Of a stretch of DNA of 64,000 nt, positions 1-11,829 are shown in pieces. The translations under genes and the position numbers were made by a program. Below the pieces are notes generated by a model. The model had not been told where the DNA came from. It made no database searches and saw only the letters and a list, made by a program, of their open reading frames with translations. The stretch comes from Emydura subglobosa (lineage: Eukaryota > Chordata > Testudines > Chelidae), in NCBI GenBank assembly GCA_007922225.1, contig ML679995.1, positions 1,265,653 to 1,329,652 of the forward strand, given 5' to 3'. Within the stretch, counting starts at the first letter, position 1. Each line of letters starts with the position of its first letter.

Positions 1-279
1 AAGGACAGATGCTGTCTCTGCAAGAACCACGGCAGGTTGCACAAGGCCCATCACCCGTGTGGTCGGAAACGAGCCAGCAAGGGTCTAGAAACACACCGCA
101 GGCAACGGGCCTGGCCTGGCTTGGGGCGGGGGTGGGGAGGGTATTTATGACCTCGCAGGGCAGCGCTTTTCCTCGGGGAGCACAGCCCTGAATCTCCCCC
201 CCTCCCCCAGAGCCTCCCTCGCAGTCAAAGGGAGCAATTGCGGGTTATGTCTATCGTAATCTCTGCTTCGGTTCCTTAC
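1..279 (-). other. RUSC2: RUSC2 intron, 5' portion
   Basis: This stretch follows the splice donor of the RUSC2 exon on the minus strand, where the intron begins with GTAAGG reading down from position 279. I see no exon, acceptor or recognisable repeat in it. The next RUSC2 exon lies beyond the left edge of the window. Confidence 0.8.
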
Positions 280-2212
280 CATCCGCTCTGGCTCGAACAT
301 CTCTCTGGCCGTGCCCGCTGGCAGGGCTGGCACCAGCCTCCATCAGCAGCGAGAGGGAGATCTGCTCGGCTGCCCCGTGCCCGTCGGATGGCATCTTGCC
401 GGCGCCTGAGTCTTTGCTGGAAGACGCCCGCGGCCCGTCCCCCAACCTGTGCTCCAGGCGGGAGCCCTCGCAGCTCCGGTTCAGGCAGTGACCGAAAGGC
501 ATGGGTGGCAGGCTCTGGCTGCGACGAGCTGGGTCCTCGAGCGCCCCCAGGCAGTCCTGCTGGAACTCGGGGATGGGCGAGAACTCCAAGGAAGAGTCGC
601 CGCTGGCTCTGAGCAGCGGAGAGGAGCCGTTCTTCTTCCTGCCTTTCGCCAGCTCGGCAAAGGAAGTCACCCGCTTCGGGGGGGAGCTCTGGATGGCCAG
701 CGCTGGGCTGTCGCTCAGCTTGACCGGGCAGCTCATCATACGCTCCAGGGAGCCCAGCCTGCCCACGGGGCTCCTGTCCAGGTTGCGATCGTAGCTCCTG
801 GAGCGCGGCCGGCCAGCGTTGAGGTTGGGCGGGGACACGTTGACGTACACTTGTCCCTCAATCATGTTTCTCACAGCTTCTCCTTTGCTCTCTCCCGGGC
901 AGCTCTCCTCGGGCTTCGCATCAGGCCTTCTGAACAGGTAGTACTCCGTGGGCTGGAGGGGGCTGCCTTTGGTGTGATCTTCAGAGCAACTGGTTATGGA
1001 AGAGCCTGCCGGGCTAGGAGACGACTGGGAAGACAAGTCACAGGTCACTAATTTATAGTAGTTTTGGGTGGCCACCACCAGCCGCGCTTGGCTCTGGAAG
1101 CAAGCGGTGAGGTCTGAGTTCTCGGACGGGCACGGCTCACAGTGCAGGTGGTAGGAGTTACAGTTGGCATCGAGGACGGGCGAGGACGGGTGGTGGCACC
1201 CACACGCCTTCCCTGAGCTCTCTGGGTGGTGTGACTCACAAGACATCTTGGACTCGGTGGGTGAGGAGTGCAGGTCCAGGTAGAAGGCCCCCGTGTCGGA
1301 GTGGCTGCAGAAGGAGGAGTCGCAGGACAGGTTGGCAGAGTTCAAGTTGGAGCGCGAATGGCCGTTCATTTTGTTGTAGAGGGCACTGAAGTTCACCAGA
1401 ACCCCGTCCGAGCTGTTGCACGAGGAGTCGCTGACGTAGCCCATTTGCTGGTCCCCCATCTCAGACTGGCTGGACGTGCTGTAGCAGCGGCAGTGCTGGA
1501 GCTCGCTGCTGGAACAGCTGCAGGTCCGGCTGTGCAGGGCGTCCTGGTTCCTCCCGGACTCGTCGGAGCTGTGGTTCCAGTCCTCCGCGCCCTCGAAGGA
1601 GAAGCTCTGGTGCTGGCAGGTGCACTCGTCCAGCTCCATGCGCTCTGCAGCCAGGTGGCAGCGGTTAATGTTGTTCCTCTTCTGGACGTCGGCGCTGGTG
1701 ACTTTGTCCTCTTGCCCATCCACCACGCCAGCCCGGCTGGCCATGCTCCAGGGCTTCACGACGTGGCTGGCATCGTGGAGGTGGAACGGGGGCAGCGCCA
1801 GCTCGCGCAGGTGGAAAGCTGGCTTGCCAGCCACCATGGAGCTGTGCAAATGGAAGGACGCCTGGCCCGCGGTGTCGCTCAGATCATGCCCCTCACCTCG
1901 GCTCAGGACGAAGGGATTGTGCCGTTTGTTGACGCCAGGGACGACCGAATCTCTCGCTGCGCTCTCTGTGTCTTCCGCAGCCTCTGCCGGCGCGTCCAAG
2001 GGCTGGAGCAAGCTGCTGTACACCAGGGAGTCGGCCTGCAAGAGGCCCCGCTCCGGCAGAGAGGTGGTCCGCGTGATGCCCAGGTCTGGCTGGCAGAAGG
2101 GATTGGCCCTCTTGCTCCCACCGCAGTACGGCCTGTCGGGGACCTGGCAGTGAACCAGGGGGATGTGATGGACAATCAGCGTTTCTCCCGCCAGCTTGGG
2201 TGGACTATCCAT
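280..2212 (-). CDS. RUSC2: RUSC2 (iporin), large first coding exon, partial gene
   Basis: RUSC2 (RUN and SH3 domain containing 2, iporin) is a cytoplasmic adaptor. It is known to bind Rab1b and GM130 and to link AP-4/ATG9A vesicles to kinesin-1. This exon gives 644 codons plus one base, starting at [20 protein letters not shown], which closely matches the known N-terminus. Other family blocks are visible: [90 protein letters not shown] and a final RARADG. The exon is serine-rich and low in predicted order. The ATG at 2212-2210 has A at -3 and G at +4. Reading can be extended upstream without a stop, but only from a GTG, so this ATG is the start. The exon ends at GATG|GTAAGG, splitting a glycine codon. 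The RUN and SH3 domains belong to later exons outside the window. Confidence 0.95.
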
Positions 2213-2319
2213 TCTTGGGCGTGCTCGGCAGCAACTCGGCCCAGCGGGCGCTACCCACGGACGGTGCGTGGGCTGTGGGAGGGGCTGGGCGAACACATCT
2301 CCTGCGGGGACTCAGAGAC
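2213..2319 (-). other. RUSC2: RUSC2 5' UTR part of exon 2
   Basis: On the minus strand a pyrimidine-rich tract ending TTTTTTGTCTCCCTTCAG (last base 2320) is a good splice acceptor. The exon therefore begins at 2319, with 107 untranslated bases before the RUSC2 ATG. The acceptor shows that at least one non-coding exon lies further right. The leader contains one upstream ATG, annotated separately. Confidence 0.8.
2251..2298 (-). CDS. Upstream ORF (15 codons) in RUSC2 leader
   Basis: An ATG at 2298-2296 opens a 15-residue frame, [15 protein letters not shown], closed by TAG at 2253-2251. It is out of frame with RUSC2 and leaves 38 bases before the RUSC2 ATG. The start has a purine (G) at -3 but T at +4, a weaker context than the main start. 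Function as a translational regulator is inference. Peptide conservation is unknown. Confidence 0.45.
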   Translation of the reverse strand: MCSPSPSHSPRTVRG

Positions 2320-5280
2320 CTGAAGGGAGACAAAAAACAGGAAGTCACCTCTCACGCCAGGGAGCCATTGCACAGGTCACTGCAGGCCAACTGGCACAGC
2401 CCGGCTTCTCCCCAGCGCCATGGCCTGCTTCGCAGGAGACACGGACATAGGGCGCACCTAGCAGGCCACCCTCGCCTCTTGCAGCCAGCCTAGAATCCAG
2501 CCCCCATCATTTAACACAGACCACTCTGCAGCCGTTGGGCCCAAACGCAGCCCGGGCAGTTCTGGGAGGCTGCCCCCGTCACCCGTTCAGCAAGCACCGG
2601 CCCCCGAACGCAGCTCTGCGTTTGGAGATGAGCGGCCTGCCCGCTGTCACTGAGTCGCCGCTCTCTGCCACTCGGCCCTGGGACTTCGCTCCAACCCAGA
2701 CAGGGCTGCAGCAGGAGAGCCTGGAAACACCCCCGCCCCGAACGCTGGGGCGGAAGGACGGGCCTCGCAGCAACCCTGAGCCCAGCCAACGCCAGGCCTG
2801 GGAGAGCTCAACAGCGACGGGCGCCTCGGGGACCCAAGGGGGCTCCAGCTCGGGCACCACAGCTGGGGCAGCGTGGCATGCGGAGGGGGAGGGGGCTCTC
2901 GGCCAGGGGTGCCCTGAGCCAGTCCCACATTTGGGGGCTTGCCAGGTCAAGCCAGCACCGGGTAACGTGCCGCGGAAGCAACCCTTGGGCAGGTGGGGCT
3001 GCTCCGTTTTCAGCACAGCAGCTGCCCAGCGGCTCCCTCTTCCCCCCATCAGGTTCTGCATTGCCCATCAGCGCTGCTCTGCCCCTTCCCCCCAGCCAGG
3101 GGCTGTCAGCGCTGCGGGAACCGCGCCCGGGCTCTCTGCTGCCTCTGGCCCCTTGAGCGACAAGCGCGGCTCCCTCGGCCCGACGCTCTGCTGGCCGGGC
3201 TGCCCACACACTCCTGCGGGGGTGGCAGGGCCCGGGCAGCGGGCGGACAGCAGGGAGAATGTGGTGGATGTGTCGTCGCGTGCCAAAGCCCGAACAGAGC
3301 CCGGCGCGGGAGGGCACGGGCCAGGGACAAGCCAAGCGCAGCTGAGCCAACTCAGATCACAGCAAAACAAACCCACAGGCCTTGGGCTGAGTTTGGGGAG
3401 CGCAGTAAGCGCGTCCGGCCGGCCAGGGAGATGGGATTTCATCACACCCAGCCAGGCAGCCGGCCCCTCGCCGTCACCCCTCTGAGGGCACGCTGGCTTC
3501 TCCGTCCTTACACCGCCCATGCAAGCAACCTCCGCAGCGTCTAGCCCTCCCCGCTGCCCAGCAGCACTTCCCGGTCGCCACCCGCTCCCGGTCAGCGCAG
3601 TCTAGAAAGGGCACGCAGGACGGGCAGGGCGCACAGCGGGGTGAGACGAGCCAGGCCCAGAAAAACTCCCCGCTGGAGACTGAGGATGGGGATTGTTGCA
3701 GCCCAGGGGGGCCAGGGAAGGGGATATCCCAGGCTACAGCTGTTAGCTATGGCAGGGTCACTCAGCCGCCTCCTTCAGGGCTGGAGCTGCTCCCCAGCAG
3801 TGACTACGTGAGACCTGCTGGGGGCAGCTTGTGTCACATCTGCTGGGCCGGGGCCTCACGCCATCCTCCAAGGCAGTCGGTGGTGAGCCCCGTCAGAGAC
3901 GGCGGATGGGCCTCGATCCGGTTTGATCCAGTCTGGCCATTCCTGGGGTGCTCAACGCCTCTCCTCTACGGCCTCTCTGCCACTAGCCAGCCCACCGGTC
4001 CCACTGCGCCGATCCTGCAGACCACAGGCTGAGCACTGATCCCCAGCTCACAGACAGCGCACATCCCCTGCTTCTCCCACTGCAACGCTCTCCTGGATCA
4101 AATCCCACCAGCTGCACCCACCCCCCGGCTCACAGGCCGAGCATGTCACCCACTGGTTCCCCCTTTACCCTGGCATGAAATGCAAACGTCTCCTCCTTGC
4201 CCAGTAAATCCTGCAGCTCCACCCGTCCTTGCAGACCCACCCGTCCCTTGTGGTGTGAGCCTGTCCCCTCCCCTCCACCTGGGCCAGAGTCTCTGCCTCC
4301 CTTCACACGGGCCCCATAGCTCCAGCGTCCGTCCTGCGCTTGTCCTCAGGGCTGCTCGCCTCGGCCCACGTAAATTCCCCAAGCCCCAGTTCCTTTGTAG
4401 GGAGATAATTTATACAGACCCCCTCCCCCAACCGCCAAGGGCTCAACGAACCCGAGCCACTCACCCCAGAATCTGTCCCGGGGGCTCAGCCAATGCGGGA
4501 CTGACACAGCCTGTCACAAGATCACCTTGTGTGTGTGTGTGTGTGTTGTCACTTCTCCCTTCCCTTCAGCTGTAAGGCAGAGCCCGTCTCGCTCCATCAG
4601 CCCCCCAGGCGCAGCAGCCACGACAGCGTCAGGGTGGGACCAGGGAGCCTGACCAGAGAACGGCCCCACGGCCCCTGCTGCTGAGTATCCCCAGGTCCGC
4701 GTCTGAAGAGCTGCTCCGAACACGCCCACAGCCCCAGCAGGCCTTTGCTAGCAAACCTCACGGAGCTGCCTGGCTTCTCCTTTGCATGGCCCGTTATGGA
4801 AGGGTGCAGTTTGTCCGTCCGCCTGCCAGAGAAACAGGGGAGCTGGACTACGTGCAGCCCTTTGCCAGCCGTCTCCCTACCGCACACGGCTCTGCCCAGT
4901 GCATTTGGTCCCAAGTCCCGGCTATGGCTCCCTCGTGATTCTGGGTCACTGACTGCCCCAGACACGACCCGAGGGACTCCTGGGGGCTGCTCTCCCTCCT
5001 GCACCCACTGCTGCATCCCGCCTCCCAGCAACGCACCCTGCAGGAAGCCGAACCGCCAGCTTCCCCGAGACATGCAGGAGCTCCGGCGGGCCCCTGCCCA
5101 GCCCCAGTGGCAACAAGAACACGGATTCCTCCTGCTGCAGCTGGTGTGGCAGTCAGCCAGCAGCGCTGCCGGCCCTGACAACAGCCACCTCCCCACCAGA
5201 GGATGTTCCCAGCCGCTCGGTGCCGCACCATCCAGCCCAGCCCCACGCAGAGCACTCACCCTCACTCTTCAGTGCGCGGG
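2320..5280. other. RUSC2 intron 1, GC-rich non-coding stretch
   Basis: I see no supportable exon here. The long open frames (for example about 316 codons around 2535-3485 on the plus strand) are low-complexity Pro/Gly/Ala/Arg translations overlapping one another on both strands, as expected from GC-rich DNA. Only a short TG microsatellite near 4.53 kb stands out. Confidence 0.6.
4528..4546. repeat. (TG)n microsatellite
   Basis: An uninterrupted run of about nine TG dinucleotides. Confidence 0.9.
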
Positions 5281-6440
5281 GTGAAGAAATATTTCCTGCT
5301 TTAAACCTGCTGCCATTGGGTGACACTGGGTCTTGTGTTTTGGGAAGGGGTAAACAACCCTTCCTTAGTCACTTTCTCCACACTGGGCATGATTCTATAG
5401 ACAACTCTCATATTCCCTCTTAGTCGTCTCTTTTCCAAGCTGAAAAGTCCCAGCCGTCTTAATCCATCCTCATACGGAAGCTGCTCCAGACCCCGAACCA
5501 TTTTTGTTGCCCTTCTCTGTACCTCTTCCAAGTCTAATATATATATTTTTTGCTGAGACAACCAGATCTGCACCCAGTATTCAGTGCGTCAGCGCACCAT
5601 GGATTTACACAGAGACAACACGATATTTTCTGTCTTATTATCTCTCCCTTTCCTAATCATTCCCAACATCCAGTTAGCTTTTCTGACTGCTGCTGCACAT
5701 GGAGTGGATGTTTTCAGAGCACTATCCACAATGACTCCAAGGTCTTTCTTGAGTGGCAACAGCTAATTTAGAGCCCATCATTTTCTATGTAGAGTTGGGA
5801 TTATATTCTCCAATGTGCATTACTCTGCATTTAGCAACATTGAATTTCATTTGCTGTATTGCTGCCCCGACACCCAGTTTAGTGAGTCCCCTCTAACGCT
5901 TCGCAGTCTGCTTTGGACTTATCGACCTTGAGTAATTTTATATCCTCTGTAAATTTTGCCACTTCACTATTTACCCCTTTTCCCAGATGATTTATGACTA
6001 TTGAAAAGCCCTGGTCCCAGTGCAGATCTTTAGGGGATTCTGCTATCCACCTCCCTCCACTGTGAAAACTGACCGGTTTTAACACCTTTGTCTTCTGTCA
6101 TTTACCCAGCTACTGATGCAGGCGAGGACCTTCCCTCTTATCCCACGACAGCTGACTTTGCGTAAGAGCCTTCATTGAGGGACCTTGCCAAAGGCTTTCT
6201 GAAGTCCCAGCACATTATAGGCACCGGATCACCCTTATCCACACGTTTGCTGACCCCCTTCAAGGAATTCCAGTAGCTGGTGAGGCAGGATTTCTCTTTA
6301 CAAAAGCCGGGTTGACTCTTCCCAACAAGTCGCACTCATTGTGTGTCTGGCAATTCTGCTCTTTTCCCATCGCTTTTGAATCTTGCTAGATTCTTGGCCT
6401 CCAATACGTCGTGTGGCAGCGTGCGCCACAATCTAATTGT
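5281..6440 (-). mobile_element. CR1 LINE, degraded, minus strand
   Basis: The minus-strand translation at 5573-5301 contains [20 protein letters not shown], then [16 protein letters not shown], which is the C-terminal end of CR1 ORF2 (reverse transcriptase C-terminal region). Further right are degenerate pieces of the upstream part: KFTEDIKLL at 5.9-6.1 kb, a damaged FADDTKLGG region, and FRKPLARSLNE at 6.2 kb. Stops and frameshifts break it into at least three frames. A short stretch at 6370-6440 resembles a second CR1 3'-region fragment in the same orientation. Confidence 0.85.
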
Positions 6441-6829
6441 GTGTGTTATGGGGTCCCCTGCTGAGCTGGCACGTCAAAGTGCCAGTGTAACCCACACACC
6501 TCCTGGGAACGAGCACTGGGAGACACACGGCCAGCACGTATGGCTTGGGCATGGCTTGCACACACATGCACTTGGCGTGCACAGACGACTCCACCTCCCC
6601 ACCAGGTGCACTGTCGCTTATGACAGGTCTTATCTCCCTGGGCACAGAAACATCCCCCAGCAATGTGCAGCTCAGATCCGTGATTTACTCACGAGTGCCA
6701 TAAGGAGGGGGAAGCAGGAGCCGTCCAGCCTGGCTCTTAAATTAACGAGCAAGGAGTGACTTGGGGAGAAGCAATGGAGCTGAGACAGCCACTGGGCTGA
6801 CATTACGGGAGAAGGTAAGTGAACTTCAG

Positions 6830-7025
6830 GAAGATCGTCCCAGTAACGAGACAACCGGAATCAGGGCATGGAACACGGCTGCCAAGGGAAACGGCTTTGG
6901 CACCTCAAGTTAGACTGGACAAAGTCCCCAGGCCTGTATAATAGGAAGTGATCGGTCAGCTCCCATGGGCGTGGGACTGGGTGAGCTAACAGGCCTTCCC
7001 CAGCTCTACCTTCTGTGGTCCCAGG
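6830..7025 (+). mobile_element. CR1 3'-end fragment, plus strand
   Basis: The text around 6868-7020 (GGAACACGGCTGCC, TTAGACTGGACAAAG, GTGAGCTAACAGGCCTTCCC) follows the order of the CR1 tail, in which an insufficient-gap phrase is followed by the actual 'gaactggatgacc...ggtcccttccagct' type ending. It is old and diverged. No RT coding remains. Confidence 0.45.
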
Positions 7026-8544
7026 ACTCCGCATCTGGCATGGGGCAGAACTCTGCCACAGACGCACAGAGGTCATGACTCCTGCCCTGTTCCCCCCACG
7101 GCCTGCCCCACCCCCCAACCATACGCTCCCACTCAGCTTATGCAAATCTGCATGGAGGAGGAGGAGGAGCGGGGCTGTTTAACTGCTCATGCCACACTGC
7201 AGTTACCGCCGACACAGACCATCACTTCTTGGCGTAGCAGCATGGGGCAGAGCCGGAAGGAACGCCGAGCATCACCGCACTGAACCGTGGATCCAGGTGG
7301 GGGGGAGGCACACAACAGCCGGTTAACTACGCACAACACCACTAACACACTGTTTGGGGGGAAGCCACGAAGGACCCGCCGCAGAGTTCGGACCTCTCAC
7401 CCCGCTGCGGCGCTGGCTCGGAGGGAAAAGCACTGCCACGAACTCGCCAACAACACCCCTGACAGCTCCGGCTTCTCCAGCACTTACCAGGCGTGACCTG
7501 CTGAGCGCGAGATCCGCCAAGGGCTGGACAGCTGCAGACACAGCTCAGCCAGTGGGTCACAGCAGCTTCCTTGGGACTGTTTTCTGTTTGAAGACTCGCT
7601 CACAATTGCCCCGTCTGACATACCTGAGACAGGCGAAGGCCTGGCCTGGGCCCGAGATCAGCAGTGCAGGGAGGAGTGAATTCCAGCCCTGACAGCGTCT
7701 CGCTGGACATTTCAATCCAGGAGCTGTTCGCTCTACCCATCCTAGGTACCGGTCTGGCCCCCGTCACCGCAGCATCAGAGTGCCTCACCATCTCTGGTGT
7801 ATTCAGCCTCACCCCCATGTGGTGGGGCAGGGCTGGCTTCCCCATGGGATGGATTGGATCTCAAACATCCAGTGAAATCAATAGATGTCAGGGCTCCACA
7901 TAGCTTTGAGGATCTGGGCCAGACACTAGGATCCACGAGGGATGCAGGCGTTGCAACGCTGAGCGTCACAGCACCTAAGATGTAGGTGCCCAGAAAATGA
8001 CAGGAATACACTGGGATCCCCAGAGCTGTCAGGAGCCTGGGCTCCCTGTACAATGACTGGGCAGAGACGGACGCCCGAAGCTGTGATCCACAAAGCCCGC
8101 ATGAGAGGTCGGGAGCCGCCTAAGCCTGCCCATGGGTGACACCAAGCAGCGGGGTATGTGCTAAACCCTGCCCGTCCCAGAGATAGGCACCACGTCCGGG
8201 CTGCAGGGAGGCACCTCGCTCTGACAGGGACCCCTGAACAGGACCTGCTGCCACAAATCAGGTGGTTTAAGCATCCAAGGTGTTTCGCGCCTGCCCCGTT
8301 CGCTCTGCAGGGGGGTGCCCTAACCACTGCAACACACAGCCCTTCTTTCTCTCCGGTCCAAGGACTAGTTCTGTATTTCTCCACAGCGGAACCGTGGCTA
8401 GCCAGCGAAGGAACGGGAGTGACTGCGTGGCTGGAGCGCTCATCCGGGCTGTGGGAAACAAGGGTCCGGGCCCTGTTCCATTAGTGAGCCACAGGGGAAC
8501 AGTTTCAACAGCAGAGACTGAGGGAGTCCACATCGGAGCATCCA
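7026..8544. other. Intron 1, no recognised feature
   Basis: I find no exon or well-defined repeat. A fragment near 8300-8345 with a 'TGCCCTAACCACTGC' motif resembles the tRNA-like part of a minus-strand SINE, but it is too short to call. Confidence 0.4.
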
Positions 8545-8665
8545 TGGCCCAGTGGGGAGAGCAGTCCGGCGACCCCCGTTCAGATCCATGCCCCCAGGCA
8601 GAGGGGGCAGTTGAACCTGGGTCTCCACCCCCAGGCGAGCGCTATAAACGCTAGGATAAGCACCA
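8545..8665 (-). mobile_element. Possible tRNA-derived SINE fragment, minus strand
   Basis: Read on the minus strand, the segment carries a box-B-like GGTTCAACTGCC and an anticodon-arm-like region with GCTCTCCCCACTGGGCC. The layout matches other turtle tRNA-derived repeats in this window. It is short and diverged. Confidence 0.3.
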
Positions 8666-8984
8666 CCTCCTCCTCCTCCAGCTGGATTCTGAACGGGACC
8701 CAGACTGGAGCAGGCAGCCTCAGAGTACGCCTGCCACGCTGGGCCTCACATGCAACCGAGGCAGCCGAACGCCATCTTCCCCGGTTCATGGCTTGCTCTG
8801 GGCATCGGGAGAGCCAGGCGTCGCACTGCCCAGGAGGCAGCAGTGTAGACGCTCAGAAGCAGAAACAGAGGCGCTAAAGGCACTTTTACGCTCAATACGA
8901 AAGAGCCTAAGGCTCACTCGGCACCTGAAGGGTTTGGGGCAGATCTGAGGGTGGCAGCGGAGCCAAAACCGGGACTGTGGCGGA

Positions 8985-9640
8985 TTCGCACCTCTGACCG
9001 GCAGACTGGCGCCTCCTGCTGGTTGTCTGGGGATTAGCTACACGCTGACGCCCACGTCCCTGGTCTGGGCACCGTCACTCTTCCTCCCAGTTCACCTGTG
9101 GCCCTTCCCGCCGCTGTCAGGACCCGCAGCGTCTTCGTAGTGGTTTGGCCGGAGGGGCCGTGTCACACTCCACGTTCCCCCTTCCGGGGAGTGTTTTGGC
9201 TTCTCGGTCATCGGGCCACTTTCTCCGTGGCGCCTGCAGTTACTTATCCTGCCACTTCCCAGTGGTGAGTAGAGAGAGGGACCAGACCCGCCCACTACTC
9301 CGGGTCCCGGCCATGGGACCCTGTGGATTGCAGCCTCCCGCTGCACCTGGAGTTCCTTCCCCTGGGCGCTGCCCCCAGCGCTAGCACCTTCTCTGCCCAT
9401 CCTCAGGGCCTGCACCCACCCCCAGCAGCAACACGCCTCTCAGCCTGCAAGCGACCTGGCCTTCCCTCTTCGAGCCCCAGCAGGCAGCTACTACTCTGCT
9501 CTGCAGTACCCTGCAGCTCCTTTTATATGGGCCTGCTGGCCTTTGATTGGCTGCTCCTCCCAGCCTCTCTCCAATTGGCTGCCTCCCACGCAGCTTCCCT
9601 AGGGCTGCTTTTAACCCCTTAAGTCCCGAGAGGGGCAGAT
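8985..9640. repeat. Possible LTR-type repeat remnant
   Basis: The block ends with promoter-like signals: TTTTATATG at about 9529 and two CCAAT-box-like sequences (GATTGGCTGC near 9545 and AATTGGCTGC near 9572). I recall similar text as a dispersed turtle repeat, but no paired LTR, primer binding site or coding region is visible. The class is uncertain. Confidence 0.25.
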
Positions 9641-9649
9641 GCCCCATCA

Positions 9650-9785
9650 CCTAAGTGCCTTTGTAGATTAGGGCCAAAATGACTCGGCCGAAGTCACCCA
9701 GGTAAGCTGTGGCAGAGCGAGGAATTAAATCCAGGTCTCCTGAGACCCAGCTAGGCATAACCACTGGGCCAGACTTCCTAAGATT
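9650..9785 (-). mobile_element. tRNA-derived SINE, minus strand
   Basis: On the minus strand it reads CTGGCCCAGTGGTTATGCC (box A region), CAGGAGACCTGGATTTAATTCC (box B region) and then GCTCTGCCACAG and GGGTGACTTCGG, the standard order of the tRNA-derived amniote/turtle SINE body. The 3' tail is missing or diverged. Confidence 0.55.
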
Positions 9786-10970
9786 AAGCATCTCGGCTGA
9801 TCCCCGCAGCTCTGGCAGGCCATGGGGCAGGAGGGGGTTCTCAGGTAGCCAGGCCGCAAACCGTTCCGAGCTCTTGGAGCAGTCCCTGGAAGCATCTAGG
9901 AGGCATGGGGAGCTCCTGGGGCACTCTGCCATGTGCTCCATGCAGCTCACACGACTCCACAAGCTGACTCGCTAGCTGGAGGGTACAACTGGCCTCCCGG
10001 GATAGCCCCACCCGGTGCACTTCACACGGATGCCGCCTCCAGGGAATCCCACCAATCCCTGGGAAGCCGAGCTGCTGCCCCATCCAGGGCAGAAAGGAAG
10101 ACACAGAGCAGTGTCACAAGCAGAAGGGGACAGAGGGCTCGGCCTCCGGTATCTCTAAGACTCCAGTCCCCTTGATAGCCACCAATTGATGGAGGGGCCT
10201 GGTGACAAAGCTGCGGAGGAGGATCAAGATAAACCCTGAAAGGGCCAAAGGGCGCATGCTCCTGGCATCTCTTCCTTGCTGCACCCTTCCTCTAGGAAGG
10301 AGTGCCGGGCACCAAGGAAGCCAGCAGACAAGGAGCGCTGTGAGGAGAGGACTCTTCATCCACCATCAGTCACACGTTTCTCTGGTGCCGTTCACCCCAA
10401 AGCCCCTTGCAAGCTACACGTCTACAGGAATCACTCACCCACCCACTGGAAGGCAGCTGCACCTGGGGTGGGAGACAGGAGCTGCCTGACAGCACACAGC
10501 AACTCTGCATGCTCGGGACAGGAAACGAAGCAAAACAGTGTATCTGTTTGAAAATGGAGCAGCACTTTAGAGAGGCTGCCCTACTTGAAATGGGGAATAC
10601 ACTCGACCCTCAGCCCTCGGCAGCTGAGTGCCCCGGCTGGAAGGTGGTTGGGACACCGGAATCGATGCCTACAGTAAGTTCCAGGGGAGACGGATCTTTC
10701 AAAGCCCTGGTGGTAAGTTTCAGCTCTCTCCTGATGTGACTGACAGCTGTCTGACAGTCTGTCACTGCCTTCGGGGAGGCGGATGTGCCCCCATGGGTGG
10801 GGAGAGGAGCTGGGCAGGAGCATTACGCAGCAAGAACAGTGGCAGCGCAGAAAGGGAGCCATGACGCCTCCGTCTGCTGAGTTTTATTTTTTAAAGATGA
10901 TGCAATTCTGCATGAAACTTAAGACACTCTGACTGCAACCAGAGCGAGAGCCCGGAGACCAGACCCAGAC
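9786..10970. other. Intron 1, no recognised feature
   Basis: Moderate-GC sequence without a supportable exon or classifiable repeat. Short open frames on both strands look like chance. Confidence 0.45.
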
Positions 10971-10979
10971 GGAAACCAT

Positions 10980-11597
10980 GCCAGCAGCAGGCTCTCTTTA
11001 TTAGATGTTCCCCTTTAAATTGCCTCACTAAATGGCCTTTCCAATAACAGCCACAGCCACGCGATTCCTGCCAAGTCTGCAGAAAGCGTTAACCCTTCAA
11101 AGGCGGGGAGCCTCTGGCAGTGCCAGGAGCCAGGCTGCATGGGCACAGAGAGACTTTCTGCAGCAGCAAAGCAGAATTCTGCAGCAAACCCTTCAACCAT
11201 CTGCCCCTATGCCCAGGAGACCCCCGCTTTGGGAAGGAAAGGCCTTTAGAGTGCTCAGCACCGCCACTGAAGACGGCCTCTGCTGAGGCTGATGCGTCAA
11301 ACCTTGTACAAGGCAATGTAAGGGCCTTCCAGTTCTTCTGCTGAAACCGGTTTGTTCTCAGTCCATGAGCTGGCTGTGGCCTCCACCATGGCCTGCGGCG
11401 GCTGCTGGGAGAGCAGAACCTGTGACTTTACCTGCAGGAGTGCGACAGGGTTTTGTTCCCTTGGCTGGGATGAGGCCTCGGAACGTTTTTTCAGACTCCT
11501 CCAGGACAGGGGGAGGCAGTCTGAACACAAATGGGCTCTCTGTACTCCGAGCACATCCACGGGATGCTGGGAGCGCTCCCGAGATGGCAAAGGCTGC
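10980..11597 (-). other. Candidate terminal exon of an unrecognised minus-strand transcript
   Basis: On the minus strand a splice-acceptor-like TTGTCCTCTGCAG (ending near 11598) is followed by an open frame of about 95 codons. That frame ends ELEGPYIALYKV and a TGA at about 11297. About 300 bases of presumptive 3' UTR follow, then AATAAA at 11002-10997. I do not recognise the protein. A second frame is also open over much of the same stretch, so chance is quite possible. It lies inside RUSC2 intron 1 in the same orientation, so it could be an alternative RUSC2 end, a separate gene or nothing. Confidence 0.18.
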
Positions 11598-11829
11598 AGA
11601 GGACAATTTCCAGACTGACGTAACAGCAGGAAGGAAGCCCAGGTCTGGGCTGAGAATCGCTTTAGCCTAGTGGTTCTTGCCAGGAGTAGGCAGCTGTCTC
11701 TAGGACCTCCCCGGCCAAAGCCATTTTAAAAGTGGAAATCTAGAGTGAATATCACCATTGGCTCAAAAGTGAGGGAAGGAGCAGGAAGGAACAAAGACAC
11801 TAACACATTTAGCCTCCATGGAGCAACTA

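Noticed and set aside
2212..2296. 28-residue N-terminal extension of RUSC2
   Set aside because: It begins at GTG, not ATG. The known RUSC2 N-terminus starts at the ATG at 2212.
238..2323. Long plus-strand open frames of 124-351 codons
   Set aside because: They are antisense to the RUSC2 exon and only reflect its GC-rich codon use. The minus-strand frame matches a known protein.
2535..3485. 316-codon plus-strand frame
   Set aside because: Low-complexity translation in GC-rich intron with competing frames on both strands. No splice sites or family resemblance.
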